Assembly (NCBI GenBank): GCA_016490735.1
Contig: JAEMWC010000254.1
Coordinates: 232,501 to 296,500 of the forward strand
DNA from: Pachyseris speciosa
Taxonomy: Eukaryota > Cnidaria > Anthozoa > Scleractinia > Pachyseridae
Direction: 5' to 3'
Length of the DNA: 64,000 bases
Shown here: piece by piece, positions 23,416-37,200 of the stretch
Numbering within the stretch: position 1 is the first letter of the stretch
How the letters are laid out: each line of letters begins with the position of its first letter
The notes under the pieces: model-generated
What the model was told of the DNA's origin: nothing
Seen by the model: only the letters and a program-made list of their open reading frames with translations
The model's database searches: none
Position numbers and translations under genes: made by a program

Positions 23416-25193
23416 ATAATATCATATCTTTGGTGGAGGGGGAGGACAATTGACCCCTTCTGTTATTTCAGACGTGCTACGGGCCTGGTAAGTAGGTATT
23501 TGATCAGTTACTAGAGGCGCAAATGTATTGCCGCAATCCTGACTTATGCGATAACATTTCCTAACAGGTATGCCTAGGTAAATCATAAGCCGAAGTTTCT
23601 TGAAGTTGACTCACCCCACTGTAGTAGAAGTAACAAATGCCCACCACATTCCCTCATAAGTGCCTCGAAGAAACGACGTCGGAAATTCATCTGTGTTTGG
23701 TCGAGTGTCCTAACAAGGGAAACAATAAACGATATCCCTATACATACGACCTGCTTTTACCAATAGAGTTGATAGGAGCATAGTCTGTAGATTCACGTCA
23801 GTTCACAGATTTCAGCTAACGTCACTGATCTGGCCTGAGGTGTCATTGTTGGGTAACCTGTGCACTACGACAAGAGTGAATAGGACAGACGGAAGCAAAA
23901 ACTGGTGACGATTTGATAAAGTGCTGCCTGCACTCGGACCAAAATGGCTAGGGTTGCACATACATGTAAAGCTTATGCAGGCAAGTACATCCCGGGAGAA
24001 CACTCCCCCAGGAATTACGTTCACTTACCAAGCTCCACATAACTATCCCAGCTACTACCATCATCAAGGAAGACATCAAGAGCAAAGGCCAGGAGTGAAG
24101 AAACACGTTAGCTATAGCGACAGCCTTCTCAGCAGAATCCATGACCGTAATAAACGCCACTCCAGGGGACTCAGCCAGCTTCACGTACCGATACAATGAA
24201 TAATGAGTCTGGCCTTCATAGCCATTTATAGGAACAATGAAATCCGTATCAGAATCAATACCGGTTATCAGATCCTCAACACTGGTCTTTCTCCCTGGAC
24301 CGCCTTTACCATCGAACTCATAGTTAATTTTGGAGGCGGATCTTCCATTGGGCAGTATGCAGTCTATACAGCAGGCTTGCAGTGCAATGTCAAAGATTTG
24401 TGGGATGAAGCCTCCGACTGTTCCATTATCGTAACTGATGTAAGGTGGAAAGTCATACCACGATGTCCTAAACAACCGAGGGCAGTTACAGGTGGCTGGA
24501 AGATATCAAAATTGAGAACAAAATATGTTTATAGGCCAGACGTTGTGTTGTGAGTCTAAATTGCATCATGGTTAATATGTACCAAGATTGGAGCTCCGAA
24601 TGTTCTGTTATAACTTCCCATGCCGTCTTAAAACGTTTAACCCTTAACGGACCAACTACGCATATATGCGTCGAAAATACCGCTTTTGTTTCCACGATTT
24701 ATGTAATAGATATAATATGAGCGGGAGACCTTTATGGGTCTAAAAAAAGGTCGAACGCTGATATTTTATTTTATTTTATTTTTGTGAAATGATACAATAG
24801 ATTGTGTTTGTCATGTTAAATCAGTAGAGATCTGTATCAAAGTTAATGCAGTAGTTGATTTGTATTGGGGTTTAGAGAGGTATACATATGACTCAAATAC
24901 TACCCTAAGATTGGTCATACTCTTATGAATTGTTAATGAATTTTGCAATTTACTTTAAAGAGCATGTCTTCCATTTTCCTTTCAAGATTTGTTTTGAGGT
25001 TTGAACTGTTCAAAATGAAATCTAATGAAATTCTTGTGCGCTTTCAAGATTCTTTTCAACTCCAATAAATAATTGCAAAATTATTAAGTTACAAACTATG
25101 AGAAAACTATCATAATCCTTTTTATTTTAAAAAAGCTTCCAAAATATGTGTCAAAAAACTAGGCTAAATAATTCCTTTATAAAAAGTCGGTAT

Positions 25194-25256
<63 letters not shown>

Positions 25257-28200
25257 TGTAAGGAAAATCACTTACAAGGTGTGACACAATCATTAATTCA
25301 CAAGACTTACAGCCTTCTTTAATGATGGATCTTGACCCTTCTCCTTTTATCGTAAAAGCTGTTATTTCCAAATTATAGGTCGCGAAGTTACTGAGAAGTG
25401 TTATGGTTTTGTTGTACACGTTAGGTCCTACAGTGATCGCTCGAGTTGGCGCAGAGATGGCGTATCTCAGTTCTCGTGTTTTGGTGAAATATATGCGATA
25501 ACCAAGCAAAATGCCGTGAACATATCCATCAGGCACTGGGCCCCAGGTCACATCCATTTCAAAGTCCCCACTGCGTGACCGCGGTACAAATGCTGTCGGT
25601 GGCTTGCTGGGAACTGCAGAGAAAACAATAATTACTTTATTATAGAAATTTAGGCCTACGTGAAATTGATATGAAATAAGAAACTTTCAAGTAATCTCAG
25701 CAATTTCTGCAGTGTGTCCAACCTCATTTTCCCAAGCGAAATTTGCATCACCGCAAGATTTCGATTACGAGCCGTAGGTTTTGACTTGTCAGTTTCCGTT
25801 TGTCAAACCGCCCTTACTGAGCCCACGGTGCAACGAGCACCCACAACAAACCCATGTATTCACAGCCCAGCGGTATCACTGAAGGTCGGTTTGAGATGTA
25901 GAAACGAGTCTCTACCATGAGCCATGCGCTGGCTTCATTGGAAATGACATTTCTAAGGGCGTAGTCGAGGGGGGGGGGCTGTACCGTTTAAAAATAGGTT
26001 CGGATTCGCAATTAAATTAGCCCTGTCAAGGTAGCTCAATGTCGGGTTTTTGCGATTAATGAAGGGGGGTGGGGAGTCTTTTGTTTGAAGGGAGTTTTGT
26101 TCCATATTCAGAATTTTACGAAACTTTGAACCTTATCATCAAAATCCTCTCCCTTGAAACAAAGATAACGCAGTTCTACTCTCAAGTTAACTTTTCCTTC
26201 ATCAGATATGAACATTGTAATTACTCTTTCCCTTAATTTCCATGCGGCATTTTACAAAAATTAGGACTGAGAACGCATTTATTCGAAGTCTCCTCTACAA
26301 TCTAAGACGGAATGATAGAGGGTCCCCGCTGCGTACGTTTATCTCGACTACGGTTTCACAGCGAACGCTAAACGGTCAGAAAGGGACAAATACGTTTGAA
26401 AGCGCCGACTTCACCATTCCACGAAAATGCTTAAGAACCGCGTTTTACGAAGTTCATATTTTCACCTGCCGCGAATATTTCACTTCCTGTCAACTGATAG
26501 CCTCACCAGACCACTCCCCAAGAAAATCACATCAATAACAACTTGGGAGTGATCAAGCATGCGCAAAGACACCACAAGAGACCACAAACGAGGCGAACTC
26601 AATCTGATGAGCCGAATCAGGTTTGGACTGGGATCCTGAGTACTTTTTTACTTTTGTTCGGTAAGTATGATGTAAATGAGTGCCGACTTCGCCGTTTGAC
26701 GACGTTATTAGAATAAGTTTTCTTGTGAATGATATATGAAATAAATCATATATAAACTGCAAAAATGAAATCAAATGAAGAATGATCCTCGCAGTTGTGA
26801 ACGCAATTTATTCAACTGCCTATTGAAGCCTGAAAAAAATTCAGGACTTGAACGTGGTTTGAACACGTGAAGTCCTACGTTACGTGTAGCCGGCTAGAAG
26901 ATAAGACACGTAAATAAAGTTGTTCGATTCGATTCGAAGGATGACTGGAGAGTGACGAAACATGGCAAAGAAACCAGAACAGACCACTCACGAGACAAAT
27001 TAAACAAGAAGAGCTGAACAGGGTTCGAGAGTGGACCTACCCAAGGTTTAACTATTAGCTCATTTTGGAAAAGACTGGGGTCAAGAGTGCTCCGTGAGGC
27101 ATTGTGGGATTGTTTGGCAGGACACGATTGTTTCTACGCAACACGTGCTTCCCCCCAAACAATCCCACAATCCCTTGCGGGGGCGCTCGGTCCCAGTCTT
27201 ATCGAAAGTGAGATATTTGCAGCATTCGTACTAACTGTTCTCGTCCGTCGACACAACAAACTGCTGACTAACGTTTCCATCTCCTTTGGATGTAAACCCA
27301 AATATGACGATGCTATAGTTCGTAAAGTTTTTCAATGAAGTCAATTCAAACGACGACATGTTTGGAGGCAGAGTGATGGTTTTGTACTTGGACCAGCCCT
27401 TCTCGACCGCACGCCTCGCGCGGAACCTAAACACTATACTGTTGTCTCTGGTAGCTGCTCGGTACTGAAGTTTAATCCCTCGTAGAATGCCGTGAACGGA
27501 ATCTTTGGGGATTGGGTTCCATTGCACAGAAAGGCTTGTGGCGCTGGAGTTTTGAATCTTTATATCTTCAGGAGGTAGGCTGGGAACTAAACGAAACAAT
27601 ATCAGTAAACAATGTGATTTTGACAACGACGCCAATTACATGTCTTTATCATACTTGCCTGCCAGAACTTGACGCTAGCGACACTTACCTGCGTGTAGTT
27701 TTGAATGTTTCACTCTGTTTTCCTCTTTTGATTGAGGACTACTCTACCTTCTTCAAAAACCTTGTGCACGATGACAGCCCAGTAAGGGGAAGCAGGGATG
27801 GCGCAGTGGTGAGAGCACTCGCCTCCCACCAGTGTGACCAGGGTTCGAATCCCGGACTCGACGTCATATGAGTTAGTTGTTGGTCGTTCTTGTTCCGAGA
27901 GGTTTTTCCCCGGTCAGGTTTCCCCCTGGCGTAAAAAACTAACGCTTCCAAATTCTGGAATTCGAGGGCCACAGGTCTGTCAGTCATAACGGCTATTAAG
28001 TGTCACCCTCGTTAAACAAACGCGATTTACCTAAGGCCACTGAAATCTCCATGGATGTGAGTGCATGGTATCGGTCTCAAACGCAAGGTTGACGTTTTGG
28101 ACAAATGTTGGAACTCTCTTGCAAAAGGCAGCTGACAGTTAAACACAAGCTAATTCTTAAAGTCGATCGCTTTTTCTATCTCCTTGTTTTCTTACTTCTA

Positions 28201-31200
28201 TATCTCTTGGCTTAATTTCTTTTCCAATATTGTACTGTAAAACGACATAAGGTTGGGTTCTTGAACTTCGGCGATTTACAAGAGAAACATTTTCACAACT
28301 TTACACGGTTATAATAAATATATCTCTTTTCTAACGAAGCGGACACATATTGACTCACCGTCCTCGTCAGTTGTAATAACAATTGGTGCTGTGGGTCTCC
28401 CCAGGAATTTCGTGGCTCCTTTGATCTCCAACCTGTAGCTCGTGTATTTTCGTAGACTGGTCAACTCGAACGACAGATTTGTGATAGGCACGGCGATGGT
28501 GTGTGTGCTGTTATCATCGGTGTTTAACTCGCGATAAGTGATGTGAAATTTTCTTAGCACTCCGGCGACTTGGCTTTGGGGAATGGGATTCCAGCTCAAC
28601 TTGATGGAAGTGGAGCTTGAGTTGAAGCCTTTAAATTTTGAGGGCGTTACCTGAGGAGCTGAAGAGGAGCATACAACCACGTGAGTTAAACGACCAGTCA
28701 GACGAGTGAGGCAGACGGGTGGCTCAACAAGCTCATCCTGGTTGTGGAGCAAACATTTAGATTGTTGTCACTCAACCAGGATTATATCTTCATCGTATTA
28801 GAGAACTTAAGTAGCGACGATGACGGATTGGTAAAAGTGCTCGGTGCAACCGCACCTATAGAGCATACCGATAATTTCAAACTTTTACAGCATGTATCTA
28901 CACCAGGAATTACTTCTTTCAAAATGGAACGATTAACTGAACGGAATCTACATATTTCAGTTAACCCTTTGCGGTGCTCACTGTTGCACCTAATCTCCTG
29001 ACGTTACTTCCAAGTCAACCTACTGTCTTCCAATCACACTTTGCGCATTAATAAATGGTTATCGGATGAAGTTGAGTATGATGTCAAGTATGTATGTCAA
29101 GTTATAATTGGTTCCGGGATTATCTCTGCACCCGCTCACAGAGAGTTAAATTTGGGAAGGAAATATCATCTAGCCTTCCCCTGGATTATGGTATACCTCA
29201 GGGTTCACTTTTAGGCCCCTTACTCTTTGTGCTTTATATTAACGATCTCCCACGGTGCTTACTACGATCAAATATTAGCATGTATGCAGATGATACCGTC
29301 ATATATACCACTGGCTTGGAATCAGACTGTATTATGACGGAAATCCAAGAAGATCTCCAAAGAGTTGAACAGTGGATGGAAAACAACAAGCTGGTTCTAA
29401 ATCTCACGAAGACCAAATGTATGCTCTTTGGTACTAGACAGAAACTTGCAAATGCTTCTTTTAAGATCCAGCTTCATGGCAGTGACATCGATAGGGTGAG
29501 AAATTTCTGCTACCTAGGGGTCGTCCTTGACGAATATCTCTCATGGAAAGAGCATGTTAGTAAAGTGTGTACCAAGGTCAACAAGCGCTTGGGTCTACTC
29601 GGCCGTATCCAATCATGTCTAACGCTTAAGGCAGCGAAATGCGTATACAACTGTCTCGTGTTACCAGTCCTGTGCTATACCGACACGGCCTGGGGTGAAT
29701 TGTCTGCTGAGTGTAAGAGTAGATTACAGCGCCTACAAAATCGAGCTGCATGTATAATTGTCAGACGAGATAGCACCAGCGAAGCTCTCAATACACTTGG
29801 ATGGCCTAACTTAGAATCTATCAGGAAAAGGAATAAATTAATCTTAGTCTATAAATGTCTCAATGATTTAGTGCCCCAGTATCTTTGTGATTATTTTAGT
29901 AGAAACCACAGTTTCCATAGTTACAATACACGTCGGCGTGAAGATATTCATCCTTCAAGACCCAGGCTTAGCCTCGGGAAGAGAACTGTTAGATACTCTG
30001 GAGCGATTTTATTTAACTCCTTACCTGAAACATTCAAACGGGCAGCGTCCTTGGAGGCTTTTAAGCGACTATTGATGAAACACGATTTTGTATAGTTTTT
30101 ATATCATTAGTGTGCAATTGTAATATTGTAACACCTTAGCCTTTAGAGTCATATATATTGTAGTTCTTTTCTCAGACCTCTAGTTTTCAGATTACAAGTG
30201 TTCATTATTATTCATTTTATTGATACTATGAGTTAGGTGTATACAGGGCCCCTCAGGATAACAGCCCTGTAGCTGACTGGGCCACCCTGTTTTAAATAAA
30301 GTTCACATTACATTACATTACATTACATTATGATAACGAGACTTCTTATGCCGAGATTTACGCTATCTCAAGAAGCCAACAGCTCGCACAAACCGAGGCC
30401 TTGATAGTCCTCGCTATCGTGCGAAAAGCGAATTCAATACTTGTTTTAGTATGCATACAACTGAGCGTTTGTAAAAACAAGAGCGCGTACCAGAAACTAA
30501 AAAAAATCCTGCAGCAACTTGTAGACAGCTCTATTTGTCGGCATGCAACATAATCAGATAGCTACAGCGCAGTCTACCAGTATTCATCGAGGTTTCACAA
30601 AATTCCACCCTAAAACATACATTTTTTGTTTAGACTAAGCTTTTGAATGAACTCAGCACCTTACTGGTAAAACCTTCGACAAAAGAGTTCTTGAAACGCT
30701 TCAGCAAAACTCCATGCATCTCCCTTGTATAAAACTGTTGTCTGCAAAATGACGTCACTTCTAAATGTATAGATGGTTTCACTGTTATTGGCGCCATATT
30801 AACTGTGGGTCAAACGCGACGAAAATTACAGTAAATGTATGGGAATTTGACCGACTTTGAACCGCTGTAACAGCGCTACAAAGAGGCGGATTTCCGCAGC
30901 GAAAAATTCTTTCAAAAGACATTTGTACTGACATTATTTTCATGAAGTATAAAGGACAGATTCAGGCTACAACGACCGCAAACGAATTTTTAAGATTTCA
31001 TACAAACCTCTCTAATCAAAATTAATCAAATTACCGCGAATTTAGAAGCCACATGAACTTAGAAACCACATAATTCGAATTTACCGACGTTGTACCCTCG
31101 TTAATGGCCTTATTTCTGATGAATGAACGATATCAATAAAACCGTTAAAAGTAGTGGCAAATGTTGAAAATTCGCCTCTTTTTAGCGGCGTTACAGCGGT

Positions 31201-34200
31201 TCAAAGTCGGTCAAAATCCCATATCATTTACTGTAATTTTAGCCGCGTTTGTCCCACAGTTAATATAGCGCCAATAACCGTGAAACCATCTATAAAAACT
31301 GTTGCTGTAGAGATGACGTGACAAGAACAGTGCCAGTGGGAATTAGTTGCGTCCTTATAGCCAATCAAAATTGAGTTAGTAACGCAAACACATAACAATA
31401 GGCCACTTTGAAAAATACCATAATACTCTTTGTTTGCCCCCCAAAGTTTTGCATAAACATTGTTTTCATTTCTCTCAGGGCCGTTTTAATTCCCAAGAGA
31501 AACTGAAAACAATGATTATGCAAACGTTTGGGAGACAAACAAAGAGTTTTATAGTATTTTTCAAAGTGGCCTATTTGACTCTCACTGAAATGCACCAACC
31601 TTCCTCTTCTGTTTTCACATGGATAGCAGCACTGAAGGGACCATATCCTTTGATAGTAGAAGCACTAACGTTGAAGGAATACATCGTGAAGGGCTTCAAC
31701 CCATCTACCACACCCTGAGAGGCAGAACTATTGAAGGCTTTGTGTCTGGAATAGTTCCTTCCAACCTCACGGTAAGAAATGTCGTACTCTGTTACAATGC
31801 CGTTTATTTTGTCTTTTGGAACTGGCCTCCAGGATACCAAGATTTCTGATTGGCTTATGTTGTAACCGATGACATTTTGTGGAGGTGCTTCTGGAACTGA
31901 GAGGAAAAAAAACTTCCTCATGCAAAAATCCATAAACGCACCATTTAACTATGCCATGCATTCCTTCTTCTCTCACAAAAAAATGGTCGACGCAGGATTT
32001 CATCGTGCACTGACTTACGCCTCTTTTTTGGCAAGAAATTTCAAGTGGGTGAAAATTTATATGAGAGAATTAGGTCTGCTGGTTGGTTAGGTAACCTGTT
32101 AATCCTTGGAAAGGAATAATTATCAAAATTACACATTCTTCTTGAGTAACGGTCCACATTTCTCCTGGTATACGTCTAGAGAAACCACTTTGGTTCTGGT
32201 TTTAGGACAATCAATCATAAAAGAACTTGGTGCGATACTTTACCGTCCTGATCAGTGGTGGCCGAAGTAAAAGCTTTGGGTCCAACGCCTTTGGAAGTAA
32301 ATGCTTCCACTGTCAAGTTGTAGACATGAAACTTTTTAAGATTGTTAAAGTTCCGAAACAAATCTGAATTGGTCACTGTTTCAGTTATAGAAACACTGCT
32401 TGGATCAATCAAGGTCACGTGATAACCGAGGATGATACCACGTCGGTAAAACTCAGGCACCTCATTCCAAACTGCACGCAATTGTGACGATGTTAGTCCC
32501 AGTCCCTGAGGGGCTCACGCAAGTGGTACAAAGTTCCCGGATGTGTTCCCGCGTTCGGTTCTGTAAACACATGTAGTCGACGAAGCGTTTTACTGCATTA
32601 AATGAATTGCGTTCTTCATTCTCGTATGAGTTTATCGCCTTACAAGTACGTTACATGGTGTCAGAAGAAACTGTGCTGAATTCTGTCGCTCGTCCTCCTG
32701 ACTGGAGCAGATTTGGTGAGTTGTGTAAAGCCAATTTTGCTGTCCTTCTGTTTATCCTTTCGGTGCTGTTCTTGTGTGGATTGAATATGCCACCTCCGGA
32801 AGAAGTAGAAAGCTCTACCTCTGCTCAGAATCTACCGGGTACTCAACCCACTGTGATCACTGTGCCTGTAAATATACCGCTTCCGGAAAAGCTAGAATTA
32901 AGTGGTGGAAATCTCAAGGTTAAGTGGCAACGCTTCAGACGTGCATGGTCGAATTATGAGATCGCTGCTCAACTTATAGACTTGGAAAATCCGAACAGGA
33001 ACAAGGAACGGAGAACCGCAACCTTGCTCACCTGTATAGGCCCAGATGCGTTGGATATTATCGATGCAATGGAATTCGACACCGACGACGAAAGAAAGGA
33101 TCCAGAGATCATCCTCGAAAAGATGGAGAACTATTGCATTGGTGAATGCAATGAGACTTACGAGAGATATGTCTTCAACCGCAGGGACCAGGAGACAGGT
33201 GAATCAGTTGATGCTTATGTCACAGCACTAAGGAAGCTCGCCAAGACTTGTAATTATGGTTCCCTCACCGACTCGCTTATTCGTGATAGAATGGTGGTTG
33301 GAATTAGTGATAACTCAGCTCGCAAGAAACTCCTCCAGACAAGTAAACTCACCTTAAGTCAATGTTTAGATATCTGCAGATCTTCTGAGACTTCAGCTCG
33401 ACAACTTAAAGTCATGAATCAGGAAGATGTGCGCTATGTGAAGGAGGAGAAGAAGACACCTACTGTGAAAAACAAGACTAGTCCAGCAGCCAGCAACCCA
33501 ATTGAGGCAAAAGGTCAAAGGATGGTCTGCAAGTTTTGTGCCAGACAGCACCCTTTTGCTAAAAAAAACTGCCCTGCTTGGGGAAACTCGTGTAAGAACT
33601 GTGGTAAGCCTAACCATTTTGCTGTTTGCTGTCATGAATCTAAGAAAAAAGTCTTGTCCATGGAGTGCGAATCTGAAGATGAAGAGTATGTAGCAGTGAT
33701 TGAAGTTGAGGAACAGCTCAATGCTGTCACCTCAACCGGTAGCCGAAACCAAGTCTTTGCCACCCTACTTGTCAACGGACTGGAAGAGAAGTTCCAGCTG
33801 GATAGTGGGTCAACAGTAAACATCATGGCCAGCAAAACAGTGGAGAACCTATTTGGAGAGAACGGGCTAGATGACCTGGAGAAAACATCAGTGACTCTGG
33901 TTATGTATAACCAGTCAGAAGTTAAGCCTCTGGGCAAGAAACGCTTCAGGGTAATCAACCCAAAGAACAGAAAAAAGTACAGCATTGAGTTTCTTATTGT
34001 TGACGGTATGTGCAAGTCCATTCTTGGTTTGAGAGCAAGTGAGCAACTACAGCTTCTGACCATTAACAAACAGAATATACTTGCTATGAACTGCCATGTT
34101 GTTGAAAGTGAAGCTTTCACAAAGGAGGATTGCCTGTCTCAGTACAAAGATTTGTTCTCAGGGGAGGGAAAACTGGAGGGAGAACTCCATCTGGAGATTG

Positions 34201-37200
34201 ACAAGAATGTACAACCAGTTCAGCTGCCAACGAGAAGGGTACCGATTGCCCTGAAAGAGCCACTTAAGAAAGAACTCGACAGGCTGTCAAACATTGGAGT
34301 GATTCAGAGAGTTGATACACCCACTGATTGGAGCTCAGCAATTGTAGTGACAACAAAGAAGAATGGTAAAGTCAGACTCTGCATTGACCCAAAGCCACTG
34401 AATCAAGCACTTCACAGAAACCATTATCCCCTGCCTACAATAGATGATGTCCTTCCCCTGTTATCTAAGGCTCGTGTCTTCACAGTATTAGACGCCAAAA
34501 ATGGTTTTTGGCATATCCAATTAGATGAGCAGAGCAGTCTTGCAACCACTTTTGGAACACCTTGGGGAAGATATCGCTGGCTTCGAATGCCGTTTGGGTT
34601 ATCTCCAGCTCCGGAGGAATTTCAGAGAAGAATTGATTTAGCACTTGAAGGGCTACCAGGACAGAGGGTCATAGCAGACGACATCCTTGTCTTTGGATCA
34701 GGTGACACAGATGAGGAAGCCCTCAAAGATCACGACCGCAATCTGAGAGAGGTGCTTACCCGATGCCAGCACAAGGGCATCAAGTTAAATGCGGATAAGA
34801 TGCAGTTCAGACAGAAGAAAGTCACCTACATGGGTCACATTGTATCTTCAGAGGGTCTAGGCGCTGATCCAAGTAAGCTGAGAGCCATTGACGACATGCC
34901 AGCCCCCACAGACAAGCAAGGTGTCCAGAGAATACTTGGCATGGTGAATTACCTGCAAAAATTTGCCCCTGACCTCGCCGACTTGGTCAAGCCGTTGAGA
35001 GATCTAGTCAAGAAGGAAAACGAATTTGTTTGGGAGCAGGAAGTCCATGGAAAGTGCCTAGAGAAAGTAAAGAAGGTTTTAACCAAAGCGCCAGTGCTCA
35101 AGTATTTTGATTCGGAGAAGAAGACTGTGCTTCAATGTGATGCATCCCTGGGTGGTCTTGGAGCATGCTTACTTCAAGAGGGCCATCCAGTGGCCTATGC
35201 ATCTAGAGCCCTCACTGTCAGCGAAGTTAATTACGCCCAGATCGAGAAAGAACTGTTATCAATTGTCTTCGGTGTTGAAAGATTTGCAAGCTATGTCTAT
35301 GGAAGAAAGGTCTTCATCCAAACTGACCACAAACCCCTCGAATTCATAATGAAGAAGAGTCTGCTGAGTGCACCGAAAAGGCTGCAAAGAATGTTACTGC
35401 GGTTACAGAAGTTTGACTTAGAGGTAACATACAGTAAGGGCGCCGATATGCATATTGCAGATCCACTTAGCAGAGCTTACCTCCCTTCAACCTGTCAGGA
35501 TGAAGAAGTCCAAGAAGATGTGTGGGGTGTTACTGACATAAGGTCACCAACCGAAGTGGAGGCTGAGTATGTGAACATGGCAGAGTTTGTGCCAATTCGT
35601 CAAACAACTCTGTCAGAAATAAAAGTTGCTACTGAAAGTGATGCAGAACTTGATTTGTTAACTACCGTCATTAAGGAGGGCTGGCCGGAGAGTTTGGCAG
35701 CGGTACCTCCCTCTTTGCATGATTATTTTAACTTCAGGGAGGAACTATCAGTACAGGATGGTGTTGTGTTCAAGGGTGAAAGGATTGTGGTACCACGTAG
35801 TCTGAGACAGTGCATTATTGATAAAATACACTCAAGCCACCTGGGTATCCAAGGTTGTCTTCGGAGGGCTAGGGAAGCTTTCTATTGGCCAGGGATGTAC
35901 AAGCAGATTCCAGAGTTCATCTCAAGATGCAGCATCTGTAATAGTTACAAGCCGGCACAACAGAAAGAACCGCTGGTATGCCATGAAATACCAACAAGAC
36001 CCTGGCAGAGCATCTCGGCAGACCTTTTTGAACTGAACGGTACTGACTACCTGGTTACCACTGATCGCTACTCTAATTTTTTTGAGCTGGATGTGTTGAG
36101 CTCCAAGACCTGCAAAGACATTATTAGTAAGTTGAAGCCTCATTTCGCAAGATATGGACTGCCAGATAAGCTCACTACGGACAATGGGCCGCAGTTTGAT
36201 TGTGCCGAATTTCAAAGCTTCGCAAAAGATTTCCAGTTTGAGCACATCAAAACGTCACCTCGATATCCACAGTCTAATGGAAAGGCGGAGAACAGTGTTA
36301 AGACAGCCAAGGCTATCTTAAAGAAAGCTGCAGATGCGGGCCATGACTCACACCTGTCTCTACTGGATTTTAGGAACACGCCATCAGAAGGAATGGATAG
36401 TTCCCCAGCACAGCGTCTTCTCTCCCGAAGGACTCGCTCTTTACTCCCCATGGCTGATCAGCTTCTTCAGCCAAGAGTTGTGCCCAATGTGGCGAAGAAA
36501 TTACAAAGTAGGAAACACAAGCAAGCTGTTTACTATGATGAAGGAGCTAAGGTCTTACACCCATTAACGAAAGCAGATGTGGTACGGGTCCTACCTTTGC
36601 CAGGTCAGTCTAAATGGTTTAAGGCTCAAGTGGAGGATCATGTGGCGGTACGATCCTACAAGATCCGCACAGAAGATGGAAGGGTCTATCGCCGCAACCG
36701 CTCTCATCTTTACAAGGTTCCCGAAAATTACCAACCCATCTCAGATGATGAGACTGTGCAAACAAAAGGAACAGACCTGAACCCCGAAACTTCGTTAGAC
36801 CTTACAGAGGACACAGCAGTGGTACCTTCTGCATCTCCAGCGGTGCAGAAGCCCGATGCGTCAGTGACAGCAGAGTTTTCACGACTGGACGCCCAGCCGG
36901 CCTCTTCGAATAGTCCTGTTCCTCTTACTACCAGGAGCGGCAGAACAGTTCGGAGACCAGCCTACCTCAACGATTTCAGTGTCTAAGAAACTTAAAGGAT
37001 GACTGAACAGTGAGCATTTCTTATACTAAGTCTTGTTGGTCTCGATTATCATATCATGTCAGCTATTGCAAAGAGACTGTTGTTGAATTTCGTTTTTCTT
37101 TCTTTCTGTTAGCTTGTTGTCGTTTGTTTCCTTTTTTTTGTTTTGTTTTTGTTTTGTCTTTTATTTATTTATTATATTTTGTCAAAACAAGGGAGATGTG

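Noticed and set aside
32607..32786. Upstream extension of the Gypsy gag frame, starting in the LTR
   Set aside because: It begins at a TTG codon inside the LTR, and the first ATG overlaps the primer-binding site; ATG 32787 is a better start.
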